Shown: positions 1 to 6,061, counted from the stretch's first letter. The stretch is DNA of 6,170 bases from JANXLO01 sp043762265 (GCA_043762265.1 JAYUMV010000531.1:1-6170); one strand, 5' to 3'. Notes: generated by a model not told the origin, from the sequence alone. Program-made: numbers and translations.

Positions 1-368
1 CCGACAACAATCGCCTGTGCCCCTAGGCGGTCTTTGACGATGGATTGCAGAAAGAGATCGGGGGTGAGTTGGGCCAAGGTTTGATCGAAACGCAAGACAA
101 TTAGGCCGTCTGCGTCCAGTTCCGCGAGGTAACGATTGCGTTGGTCTGGGGTAGTCAGCAGACCCGGCACTCTGTCGGGTACGAGGAGTTCGGAGGGGTG
201 GCGGTCGAACGTCAAAACGAGCGCGGGCCGACCGTGCGCACGCGCGTCTTCGACGGCGGCACGTATGATCGCCTGATGGCCGATATGGACACCATCGAAG
301 GTTCCAATCGCCAGCGAAGACGCATTATAGGGTTGTGGGAGCGTTTCCAGTCCCTCAAAAACATTCAT
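1..368 (-). CDS. ribF: Bifunctional riboflavin kinase / FMN adenylyltransferase (FAD synthetase), N-terminal part, cut by window edge
   Basis: The first 122 residues of a cytoplasmic RibF are visible; the rest lies beyond the left edge. RibF phosphorylates riboflavin to FMN and then adenylates FMN to FAD. The visible part is the nucleotidyltransferase (FMN adenylyltransferase) domain: GTFDGVHIGH at residues 22-31 is the HxGH-type nucleotide-binding motif, and LTFDRHP at 52-58 is the family's TFDPHP block with Arg in place of the usual first Pro. A segment reading LLTTPDQRNRYLAEL and then LGAQAIVVG near the cut edge also fit the family. The C-terminal kinase domain is not in the window. The start is the ATG at 368, 41 bases after the truB stop, with no other start codon in frame in that gap. 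A purine-rich GGAAGAGAAG lies about 13 bases upstream, rather far for a strong Shine-Dalgarno site. ribF after truB is the usual order, so co-transcription is likely. Confidence 0.95.
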   Translation of the reverse strand, partial: MNVFEGLETLPQPYNASSLAIGTFDGVHIGHQAIIRAAVEDARAHGRPALVLTFDRHPSELLVPDRVPGLLTTPDQRNRYLAELDADGLIVLRFDQTLAQLTPDLFLQSIVKDRLGAQAIVV

Positions 369-409
369 TGTGAGTGGTTCACTTCTCTTCCAGGCCCTAC
401 CGAAATAGG

Positions 410-1366
410 TCAGCGCGACTCCGCAGGGTCCGAAGGGAAGACTTTCACAGGATGCAGCGACTCCGCATCTAATTTCGCGATACCGCACATCGCTCCCGCG
501 CTATCCAGGACCGCGACTAAAGCTGCTGACAGTGGCGTTTCAGCATCGAAGCCAGATTCACTTCTCGGAATCGCCTGCCCCATCCGAAAGCGAACGATCT
601 GCTCATCGGTCAACCGGAAGATAGTCCAGTCCGCAACAACCTTCTCTAACGGCAGAAGGACTTCGGCCAGCGTCTGGGCTTCTGCATGGGCTCGCAACTC
701 TTCCAGAGTGTGCGCTGCCTCCAGGGTAAACGCTCCGTTGGCGGTTCCGACCCAGGTACGGAGCAGCGTCTGCATCATACCGCCGGTGCCCGCTGCCGAA
801 CCTATATCCGCTGCCAGCGTACGAATGTAGGTCCCCGTCGAACAGGTGACTTCCAGGGTCGCCTGCGCGCATAGGCCAGCGATAAATTGGGTGAGTTCCA
901 GGGCATCGATCTGCACGGGGCGGGCCTCGCGCTCCACGGTAATCCCCTCCCGCGCCAGTTCGTAAAGCCGTTTACCCTCATGATGACGGGCGGAGACCAT
1001 GGGCGGAATCTGCTCTATTGTACCCCGAAACTGCGGCAGCAACGCCAGGAGAGCGGCTTCCGTAATATGCTCCGCAGGCCGTTCCACAAGAATGTTGCCC
1101 GAAGCGTCCTGCGTATCCGTTTCGACTCCCAGGACGATCTGGGTCACATAATGCTTACGGGCAGCAGTCAGATACTCCACCAAGCGTGTCCCGTTCCCGA
1201 TGCATAACACCAGCACCCCTGTCGCATCCGGATCCAACGTACCGGTATGCCCGACCCGCTTGGTACGAAATAGTCGCCGCAGCAAATCCACCACATCGTG
1301 CGAAGTCATCCCTGCCGGTTTGTTCACCACGACGACTCCGCTCACCGACGCCACCGTCACTTTCAT
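410..1366 (-). CDS. truB: tRNA pseudouridine(55) synthase TruB
   Basis: TruB isomerises uridine 55 in the T-loop of most elongator tRNAs to pseudouridine. From the ATG at 1366 the protein is 318 aa, normal for the family. Visible motifs: VVVVNKPAGMTSHDVV at residues 11-26 (N-terminal family signature); GHTGTLDPDATGVL at 39-52 with the catalytic aspartate D45; the KHYVTQIVLGVETDTQDASG block at 72-91 including conserved Y74; GKRLYELAREG at 132-142; and STGTYIRTLAADIG at 177-190 with conserved R183. D47, following LDP, is usually Leu or Met in this family, a small oddity. The frame stays open upstream into nrnA, with in-frame ATGs at 1438, 1471 and 1501. Those upstream codons look non-coding in character and TruB homologs begin just before the VNKPAG block, so I reject the longer forms. 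AGGA lies only 2 bases from the ATG but about 8 bases from the GTG at codon 3 (1360), so GTG could be the true start. Confidence 0.95.
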   Translation of the reverse strand: MKVTVASVSGVVVVNKPAGMTSHDVVDLLRRLFRTKRVGHTGTLDPDATGVLVLCIGNGTRLVEYLTAARKHYVTQIVLGVETDTQDASGNILVERPAEHITEAALLALLPQFRGTIEQIPPMVSARHHEGKRLYELAREGITVEREARPVQIDALELTQFIAGLCAQATLEVTCSTGTYIRTLAADIGSAAGTGGMMQTLLRTWVGTANGAFTLEAAHTLEELRAHAEAQTLAEVLLPLEKVVADWTIFRLTDEQIVRFRMGQAIPRSESGFDAETPLSAALVAVLDSAGAMCGIAKLDAESLHPVKVFPSDPAESR

Positions 1367-1372
1367 CTTCCT
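1367..1372 (-). promoter_or_regulatory. Shine-Dalgarno-like AGGAAG abutting the truB start
   Basis: On the minus strand AGGAAG runs directly into the ATG at 1366. The AGGA core is too close (2 bases) for that ATG by usual spacing, but well placed for the GTG two codons later at 1360. It supports a start at 1360-1366 over the far-upstream ATGs, which have no comparable site. Confidence 0.45.
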
Positions 1373-1419
1373 ATCTATCGCAACCAATTCACGCGAAGTA
1401 AGGCGAGTTCCAGGCAAGT

Positions 1420-1437
1420 TGTCCGCGAAGGCGGACA
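1420..1437 (-). other. Intergenic hairpin, 7-bp stem with 4-base loop
   Basis: The minus strand reads TGTCCGC, loop CTTC, GCGGACA: a perfect, GC-rich 7-bp stem. No T-run follows it in the direction of transcription, so it is not a standard intrinsic terminator. An mRNA-processing, stabilising or weak attenuating role upstream of truB is possible but unproven. Confidence 0.5.
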
Positions 1438-1532
1438 TTCGGCGCGAAGCGTCCCTAGCGAAAGAATTCATTCCATCGCTCGCCTGCGGTTGCTCACGCA
1501 TTGTCGCCGTTGAGTCTAAACGTCTCTTCTCC

Positions 1533-2513
1533 TCAACATAACTGCCGAACCGTCTCGGTAACGACCGCCTGTTCCACATCCGCGAGCGGAGGCGCGACAG
1601 AGCAGCCGGCGGCCAGTTTATGCCCGCCGCCGCCGAAGGCGTTCGCGATGCGATTGACATCCGCGCCGTCGCGGGCTCGCAGGCTGATGCGCACCTTCAT
1701 GCCCGGCACTTCGCGAAACAGAATGCCCACCTGCACGCCATTGATCGCACGAACATGATTGACGATGCCTTCGGTGTCGGCGTCGGTAGCGTCCAGAGCC
1801 GCGAAATCCTCAGCTCGTACATGCGCCCAGGCCACGCGCCCGTCTGCTGTGCGCTGCACCGAGTCGAGTGCGCGGCCCAGGAGTTTGATGCTGGCAAACG
1901 ACTTGTTCTCGAACACAAGCTCGGTGATCGGAGCCGGGATCGCCCCCAGTTTTTGAAGGCGGGCGGCCAGAAGAAACGTGCGGGGAGTCACGTTCAAAAA
2001 GCGAAAGGAGCCGGTATCCGTAATGAGGCCCGTCATCAAACACTCTGCGACCGCCTTGTCGGCGAGTTCACGTCCCCAGGCTCTGCTCAAGGCCTGGATC
2101 AGCAACCAGATCAATTCTGCTGTCGCCGCAGCGGTCACATCGAGAATACGAATATCGCCGAAGACGCCATCCGCGACATGGTGATCGATGTCGATCATTT
2201 TCGGCGCGGACTCGATGGCAGGGACGACACTGCGCCCGATGCGCTCCAACGCCCCGGCATCGCAGACGATCGCAAGATCGAAATCCCGCCGCTCGGTTCC
2301 CCGAACGATGTGATCCGTTCCCGGCATCCAGCGATAGATGTCCGGAACACCGTCCGAGCTGATCGCGACGACATCTTTGCCTGCCTGACGCAGCACATGC
2401 GCCAGAGCCAACACACAACCCAACGTATCGCCGTCCGGGTTAACATGACCCGCCAGGACGATATTTTGGGCTGCGCTGATAGCCGTTACTGCGGCATTTA
2501 CCTGCTTGCTCAT
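1533..2513 (-). CDS. nrnA: DHH/DHHA1 phosphoesterase, NrnA-like oligoribonuclease / pAp phosphatase
   Basis: A 326-aa cytoplasmic metal-dependent phosphoesterase of the DHH superfamily. NrnA proteins degrade very short RNA oligonucleotides and dephosphorylate 3'-phosphoadenosine 5'-phosphate (pAp) to AMP. The DHH domain shows GHVNPDGDTLG at residues 22-32 (metal ligands H23, D27, D29), VCDAG at 83-87 (D85) and IDHH at 109-112. LITDTGSFRF in the middle is also typical of the family. The C-terminal DHHA1 domain ends with GGGGHKLAAG at 294-303, the substrate-binding signature. Length and motifs are intact. The ATG at 2513 overlaps the rbfA stop as ATGA and has only a weak upstream Shine-Dalgarno sequence inside rbfA, so translational coupling is likely. 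The position between rbfA and truB is classic for nrnA. Exact substrate (nanoRNA, pAp or cyclic-dinucleotide products such as pApA) cannot be told from sequence alone. Confidence 0.93.
   Translation of the reverse strand: MSKQVNAAVTAISAAQNIVLAGHVNPDGDTLGCVLALAHVLRQAGKDVVAISSDGVPDIYRWMPGTDHIVRGTERRDFDLAIVCDAGALERIGRSVVPAIESAPKMIDIDHHVADGVFGDIRILDVTAAATAELIWLLIQALSRAWGRELADKAVAECLMTGLITDTGSFRFLNVTPRTFLLAARLQKLGAIPAPITELVFENKSFASIKLLGRALDSVQRTADGRVAWAHVRAEDFAALDATDADTEGIVNHVRAINGVQVGILFREVPGMKVRISLRARDGADVNRIANAFGGGGHKLAAGCSVAPPLADVEQAVVTETVRQLC
2510..2513 (-). promoter_or_regulatory. ATGA stop-start overlap joining rbfA and nrnA
   Basis: The TGA of rbfA (2512-2510) and the ATG of nrnA (2513-2511) share the sequence ATGA. 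Together with the lack of a strong ribosome-binding site just upstream (minus strand ...CACGAAGTCTC), this points to termination-reinitiation coupling between the two genes. Confidence 0.8.
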
Positions 2514-2914
2514 GAGACTTCGTGGGTGCCTTCCGCCTCTGCCACCGGCTCAACGAGATCCGCTTGCGGCTTCAGATCCCCTTCGACCGAGTGCAGGAGC
2601 TCGAAGATCCGTTGCCCACGCGCAATGCCTTCATCGAGTCGGAACTCGATATCCGGCGCGAGCCGCAGGTGTACGCGGCGCGCAAACTCACCCCGCAAGA
2701 TGCCTGTAGCGTTGTTCAGCGCCTTGAGTGTCTGCTTCTGTTCCTCTTCCGTGCCATAAATGCTCACGAAGACTTTGGCATGGCGGAGGTCGCGCGTGAT
2801 CTCCGCACCTGTCAGGGTCAGAAAGCCGATGCGGGGATCGCGCAGATCGCGCCGAATCATCTCGCTCAGCTCCTGAACAAGCTGTTCTTGAATCCGTTCC
2901 TGTCGAACACTCAT
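2510..2914 (-). CDS. rbfA: 30S ribosome-binding factor A
   Basis: RbfA binds the immature 30S subunit near the 5' end of 16S rRNA (helix 1 region) and helps late maturation and cold adaptation. The protein is 134 aa, near the usual 110-135. Conserved blocks: an N-terminal helix rich in RxxRIxEQLxxELSxMI (residues 4-20), DPRIGFLT at 26-33, ITRDLRHAKVFVSIYG at 39-54, and NNATGILRGEFARRVHLRLAPDIEFRLDEG at roughly 67-96. The last contains the helix-kink-helix (A-x-G, residues 69-71) of the KH-like fold. The last 20 or so residues are an acidic, poorly conserved tail. A good ribosome-binding sequence (GAGGGA) sits about 5-7 bases before the ATG at 2914, 35 bases after the ylxP stop. It overlaps nrnA downstream by 4 bases. 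Confidence 0.95.
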   Translation of the reverse strand: MSVRQERIQEQLVQELSEMIRRDLRDPRIGFLTLTGAEITRDLRHAKVFVSIYGTEEEQKQTLKALNNATGILRGEFARRVHLRLAPDIEFRLDEGIARGQRIFELLHSVEGDLKPQADLVEPVAEAEGTHEVS

Positions 2915-2949
2915 ACTCTTCCCTCGATCTTTGCGGGGTCCATGCGGAG

Positions 2950-3237
2950 TCAGAACAGTTCCAACTCCACCTCCCCGACTTCCACCGCCGGATTGCTCTC
3001 CAGCGTATTCACCACTTTGTCCAATACCTGATTGACGTACGATTTGTCGTTGGAGACAAAGGCGATCCCGAGGGTAGCCTTACGCCATTTGTCGAGATCG
3101 TCCACCTCGGCGATCGAGATGTTGAACTTCTGCCGGGTCGTCTCGATAAGACTCTTGACGACCTGGCGCTTGTCCTTCAACGACTCCGCCGCATGCAGGT
3201 AGAGGACGACGGTGAGGGTTCCGATATGCATTGTCAT
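2950..3237 (-). CDS. ylxP: DUF503 family protein YlxP
   Basis: A 95-aa protein of the DUF503 (YlxP-like) family, found beside infB and rbfA in many Gram-positive and related genomes. Visible family features are the N-terminal strand IGTLTVVLYLH (residues 5-15), SLKDKRQVVKSL at 19-30, FNISIAEVD at 38-46, a following W51, and GIAFVSND at 57-64; the length is typical. The fold is a small ferredoxin-like alpha/beta domain by family knowledge. The precise role is not settled, though the conserved neighbourhood suggests work on ribosome assembly or translation. I chose the ATG at 3237 over the one two codons later because GGGGAGGGG lies 9-11 bases upstream of it. The gene starts 59 bases after the infB stop and ends 35 bases before rbfA. 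Confidence 0.9.
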   Translation of the reverse strand: MTMHIGTLTVVLYLHAAESLKDKRQVVKSLIETTRQKFNISIAEVDDLDKWRKATLGIAFVSNDKSYVNQVLDKVVNTLESNPAVEVGEVELELF

Positions 3238-3246
3238 GTGCGTCTG

Positions 3247-3266
3247 CCCCTCCCCGGTAAACGGGG
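3247..3266 (-). promoter_or_regulatory. ylxP ribosome-binding site partly paired in a hairpin
   Basis: On the minus strand, CCCCG, loop TTTAC and CGGGG form a perfect 5-bp stem (3266-3252). Its 3' arm runs into the GGGGAGGGG ribosome-binding sequence of ylxP (3255-3247). Pairing would hide the 5' half of the Shine-Dalgarno sequence. There is no T-run, so it is not a normal terminator of infB. Confidence 0.5.
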
Positions 3267-3296
3267 TTTCACGATCAGGGCTCGGACCGGTTGGGA

Positions 3297-5255
3297 TTAG
3301 TCGCGTTCGATTTCGCGCATCTCGAACACTTCCAGGATGTCGCCGGTCTGGTACTCTTCCTTCCAGTCACCGATCGTGATACCGCATTCGATTCCTGTGG
3401 TCACTTCGCGCACATCGTCTTTGACACGCTTCAACGACGCGATGCGGCCGGTGGAGCTGAGGATGTCCTTGCCGCGTCGGAGCCGCACATAAGCGCCGCG
3501 AACGATCTTGCCTTCCGTCACGCGGCTTCCCGCGATTTTGATGCCTGTCGAGGTATGGAACGGTGCCAGTACTTCCGCCTTGCCCATCGGAACCTCTTCG
3601 TAGATCGGTGTCAGCAGCTTCTTCATCTGCTTTTCGACCGCTTCGACCAGGTCGTAGATGATGTTGAAGGTCCACACGGCAACGTCATCGCGCTCAGCGG
3701 CACGCTGAACCGCAGGTTCGGAGCGCACATTGAATCCGATGACGGTGCTGTCGGTGGCTTCGGCGAGTTGGATGTCGGACTCGTTGATCGTGCCGACTCC
3801 GCTGGCTTTGATGACCAGCCGCACTTCGTCGTATTTCTTGTTCTCTTCGACTTTGACGAGCTGTCCGACGACCGCTTCGACACTGCCCTGGACATCGCCC
3901 TTGACAATGACATTGAAGTCTTTGGTCGGCCCGACCTGCTTCGAGAGATCGGCAAGAGTTACCTTCTTGCCGGTGTTCCCCATGCGTACGACACGATCCC
4001 GCTGCATGCGGCGCTCGGCGATGGCGCGGGCCTCTTTGTCGGATTTGACGACTTCGACCACATCTCCCGCAGAGGGGGCGGCATTCAGACCGATGATCTC
4101 GACGGGGGTGGAGGGCGGAGCCTTGACCAGCTTTTCACCCTTGTCGTTGGTCATCGCGCGCACCTTGCCGTAGGCCACGCCTGCCACTACGGCATCGCCT
4201 GCCCGCAGCGTACCGCTCTGGACCAGCATCGTTGCAACAGGGCCACGGCCCGGCGCGACTTTGGCTTCGACGATCGCACCGACCGCGTGGCCACTGGGAT
4301 CCGCCTTCAGTTCCGCCAGATCGGCCAGCAGCAACACATAGTTCAGCAAGTCGGGGAGGCCCAGCCCGGTCTTCGCGGAGATCGGAACGGCGATGACATC
4401 GCCGCCATACTCTTCGACGACCAGGTTGTGTTCGGTCAACTGGAGCTTAACACGTTCCGGAGTCGTATCCGGCTTGTCCATTTTGTTGACGGCTACGATG
4501 ATCGGCACTTTGGCCTCCTGCGCGTGCTGGATCGCCTCCACCGTCTGCGGCATGATACCATCGTCGGCGGCTACGACCAGGATTACGATGTCGGTCACGC
4601 TCGCGCCGCGCTGCCGCATTGCGGTAAAGGCGGCGTGGCCAGGAGTATCGAGGAACGTGATTTTGCGCTTTTCGCCTTCGTGATCCACCTCGACCTGGTA
4701 GGCTCCGATATGCTGGGTGATTCCGCCGAACTCGCCTTCGACGACATTCGTTTTGCGGATCGCGTCTAGCAGAGTTGTCTTACCATGATCGACATGGCCC
4801 ATGATCGTAACAATCGGTGGACGGGTGGCGAGCGCGCCTCCCGGCGCTTTATGTTTGGCGAGAACCGCCGCGACCGTCGGCTTCGGTTCTACTTTGATAC
4901 GCAGCGTATAGCCATAAGCTGCTGCCAGACGCTCGGCGAGTGGCCGTGCAAGGCGCTGATGCGGACCGACCAGTTCTCCCAGATCCATCATCTTCTTCGC
5001 CGCTGCATTGGCCTGGATGCCCATCGCCTCCGCCAGATCTTTGAGCGTCGCGTCTACTGCGATCTCCGCGATCTTTTCGGTAGGCGCGGTTTTGCCCAGC
5101 AGTCCACGCACCGTGTTTGCAGTGTCATGGTCGAGCAGCGCCGTCCCACTCGCCACGGCAACGCCGAGATCCTTCAGTGTGGTGACCATCTCCGGGGTGG
5201 TCATCTTCAGTTCTTTCGCAAGATCCGTCAGGCGAATGCCCGCAATCGCTGTCAT
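3297..5255 (-). CDS. infB: Translation initiation factor IF-2, short form
   Basis: IF-2 is the GTPase that places formyl-methionyl initiator tRNA in the 30S P site and promotes 50S joining. At 652 aa it is shorter than the B. subtilis (about 716) and E. coli (890) proteins, because the variable charged linker is almost absent. Residues about 6-53 form an IF2_N mini-domain (RLTDLAKELKMTTPEMVTTLKDLG) and about 68-118 a second, more divergent one. The G domain follows: G1 GHVDHGKT 153-160, G2 with T180 in GGITQHIGAY, G3 DTPGH 203-207, G4 NKMD 257-260, G5 SAKTG 293-297. Domain II contains VEAKVAPGRGPVATMLVQSGTL from 329. The C-terminal domains include VKGDVQGSVEA (451-461) and the initiator-tRNA binding C2 region with SLKRVKDDVREV and GIECGI (607-626). 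In C2 the usual IAGC reads IAGS (574-577). The ATG at 5255 has GGGAG about 7 bases upstream. The gene follows ylxR by 64 bases. Confidence 0.97.
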   Translation of the reverse strand: MTAIAGIRLTDLAKELKMTTPEMVTTLKDLGVAVASGTALLDHDTANTVRGLLGKTAPTEKIAEIAVDATLKDLAEAMGIQANAAAKKMMDLGELVGPHQRLARPLAERLAAAYGYTLRIKVEPKPTVAAVLAKHKAPGGALATRPPIVTIMGHVDHGKTTLLDAIRKTNVVEGEFGGITQHIGAYQVEVDHEGEKRKITFLDTPGHAAFTAMRQRGASVTDIVILVVAADDGIMPQTVEAIQHAQEAKVPIIVAVNKMDKPDTTPERVKLQLTEHNLVVEEYGGDVIAVPISAKTGLGLPDLLNYVLLLADLAELKADPSGHAVGAIVEAKVAPGRGPVATMLVQSGTLRAGDAVVAGVAYGKVRAMTNDKGEKLVKAPPSTPVEIIGLNAAPSAGDVVEVVKSDKEARAIAERRMQRDRVVRMGNTGKKVTLADLSKQVGPTKDFNVIVKGDVQGSVEAVVGQLVKVEENKKYDEVRLVIKASGVGTINESDIQLAEATDSTVIGFNVRSEPAVQRAAERDDVAVWTFNIIYDLVEAVEKQMKKLLTPIYEEVPMGKAEVLAPFHTSTGIKIAGSRVTEGKIVRGAYVRLRRGKDILSSTGRIASLKRVKDDVREVTTGIECGITIGDWKEEYQTGDILEVFEMREIERD

Positions 5256-5319
5256 ATAGTCTCTCCCTTGCTCTCTTTCAACATATCGGGCGGCATCTCT
5301 GCCCTCCCGGTCGCCTGTT

Positions 5320-5694
5320 TCATGGTGCCGCAGGCGGGATCGTGATACTCATCGTAGAAGGATCGGACCCAACGGTCGTGGGTTCCGAACCTGGTTCGCC
5401 GTTCCCGGCCTCCGTCGCATTCGCACGAGTTATCGCATGCGCGACCAGTTCCTCATAGAATACGGGCGGAATTCCGGACACTTTCAAGGAGCGTTCGAGT
5501 TGTTTGCGCTTCTGAGCCAAAGCTACACACTCGGAACGAGCGCACACATACGCGCCTCTCCCCGATATTTTGCCTTTCGGGTCGTAGACGACGGTGCCTT
5601 CGGGTTGACGTACAACGCGCATCAGATCACGTTTTTCGTCGGTTTCACGGCAGGCGACACAGGTACGGATCGGAATGTGTTTGCGTTTGCCCAT
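5320..5694 (-). CDS. ylxR: YlxR family RNA-binding protein (DUF448) with C-terminal extension
   Basis: A 124-aa YlxR/DUF448 protein. The family is small, basic and nucleic-acid binding, encoded between nusA and infB; it has been linked to transcription regulation and to RNase P in some bacteria. Visible core: RTCVACRE at residues 10-17, KRDLMRVVR at 21-29, DPKGKISGRGAYVC at 38-51 with the GRGAY signature at 45-49, and a basic helix AQKRKQLERSLKV at 60-72. Cysteines 12, 15, 51 and 56 are arranged CxxC...CxxxxC, so metal binding is conceivable. The core ends near residue 90; the remaining 34 or so residues are a Gly/Ser/Thr/Pro-rich tail, longer than the usual roughly 90-aa protein. The ATG at 5694 starts right before the conserved core but has a pyrimidine-rich leader and no clear Shine-Dalgarno site. 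The frame is open further upstream to a GTG at 5853, but that part is unlike the family. Confidence 0.92.
   Translation of the reverse strand: MGKRKHIPIRTCVACRETDEKRDLMRVVRQPEGTVVYDPKGKISGRGAYVCARSECVALAQKRKQLERSLKVSGIPPVFYEELVAHAITRANATEAGNGEPGSEPTTVGSDPSTMSITIPPAAP
5383..5397. repeat. 15-base repeat, copy A, inside the ylxR tail
   Basis: TTCCGAACCTGGTTC occurs here and again at 6061-6075, exact over 15 bases. Both copies are read in the same frame and encode the peptide EPGSE (YlxR residues 100-104). In this copy CGAACC-T-GGTTCG is also a 6-bp inverted repeat. Confidence 0.8.
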
Positions 5695-5831
5695 AGTTGG
5701 TGTACCAGAACTCGGGAAACAGCGGAAGGAACGAGGAGGGGGAGAGAAGACGCGCCACACCAGGCTGGCAGGAGCGAACTCCGTCCGACGCACGAATGCG
5801 ACGGGACAGCGAGAAATTGCGACCAACCCAG

Positions 5832-5865
5832 ACGAAAGAAATCGCCTGCGCACGAAAAATCGCCT
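5832..5865. repeat. Imperfect direct repeat in the intergenic gap
   Basis: The units ACGAAAGAAATCGCCT (5832-5847) and ACGAAAAATCGCCT (5852-5865) differ by two bases missing from the A-rich centre, and are separated by 4 bases. Read on the minus strand each is AGGCGATTT...TCGT. No associated gene or known element was recognised. Confidence 0.55.
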
Positions 5866-6061
5866 AGTTCATCGGCTGTCTCCCGAGGGCTGCAGTCCGC
5901 ACGCACGAAGCGCCGATCCTGCAACCACACATCTCTATTCCAATCGTTCTCACTGTCTTTTCAACCGAGTTATTCCTCATGGAGAAGGCAGGTTGCAGGC
6001 CACAGGCCGGTCCCGACAGTCTCCAGTCACTTCGAAATTTCGATTCGTTCCGGCGTCTCAT
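5864..6061 (-). CDS. Doubtful 65-aa open frame overlapping the upstream stop
   Basis: The ATG at 6061 overlaps the TGA of the upstream gene as ATGA, an arrangement typical of coupled genes, and the frame runs to a TAG at 5864, filling over half of the gap. The peptide starts MRRRNESKFRSDW, is Arg-rich with three Cys, has no transmembrane segment, signal peptide or recognised motif, and lacks an evident ribosome-binding site. Open frames of this length arise easily by chance in GC-rich DNA. I do not recognise it and rate it more likely not a gene. Confidence 0.15.
   Translation of the reverse strand: MRRRNESKFRSDWRLSGPACGLQPAFSMRNNSVEKTVRTIGIEMCGCRIGASCVRTAALGRQPMN
6032..6043. repeat. 12-base perfect palindrome
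   Basis: TCGAAATTTCGA is its own reverse complement, 15 bases downstream of the upstream gene's stop. One or two palindromes of this length are expected by chance in 6 kb, so a role as a protein-binding site is only a possibility. Confidence 0.35.

Larger units (their letters stand above)
1367..1532. other. 166-bp nrnA-truB intergenic gap
   Basis: This is the second-longest non-coding stretch in the cluster. I see no convincing -35/-10 pair for a separate truB promoter and no rRNA- or tRNA-like element. Its one clear structure is the hairpin at 1420-1437. The truB frame is open throughout the gap, but the translation has no resemblance to TruB N-termini and is probably open because of high GC content. 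Confidence 0.6.
5695..6057. other. 363-bp gap between the upstream (nusA-like) gene and ylxR
   Basis: These two genes are normally nearly adjacent, so this gap is long. I found no tRNA, no intrinsic terminator with a T-run, and no strong sigma-70 promoter; the best minus-strand -35-like hexamer, TTGAAA at 5964-5959, has no good -10 at 17-19 bases. It holds a perfect 12-base palindrome (6032-6043), an imperfect direct repeat (5832-5865), a pyrimidine-rich stretch just before ylxR, and a 65-codon open frame that begins by overlapping the upstream stop. The function is unknown: it may be a leader for ylxR-infB, a decayed gene, or a lineage-specific small gene. Confidence 0.6.

Noticed and set aside
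1420..1437. Intrinsic terminator between nrnA and truB
   Set aside because: The stem is strong but no T-run follows on the minus strand, so it does not meet the usual criteria.
1367..1660. N-terminal extension of truB by up to 98 residues overlapping nrnA
   Set aside because: The extra sequence does not resemble TruB, would overlap nrnA by over 100 bases, and the upstream ATGs lack ribosome-binding sites.
1620..2759. 379-codon open frame on the plus strand opposite nrnA and rbfA
   Set aside because: Same register effect over nrnA; no family motif, whereas the minus-strand genes show clear catalytic motifs.
2911..2943. 10-codon mini-frame ending in an ATGA overlap with the rbfA start
   Set aside because: It is very short, has no ribosome-binding site, and rbfA has its own good one, so chance is the simplest explanation.
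3291..4769. 492-codon open frame on the plus strand opposite infB
   Set aside because: It is in exact register with infB codons, where antisense stops need TTA, CTA or TCA sense codons. These are rare in this GC-rich gene, so the long frame is a codon-use artefact; its translation is low-complexity (Asp/Phe/His-rich) with no motifs.
5695..5853. N-terminal extension of ylxR to a GTG at 5853
   Set aside because: The YlxR core begins a few residues after the ATG at 5694, and the extension has unrelated Arg/Phe/Pro-rich composition.
5931..5964. Possible sigma-70 promoter (TTGAAA) on the minus strand upstream of ylxR
   Set aside because: No acceptable -10 hexamer at 16-19 bases; the best candidates match only 3 of 6 positions.
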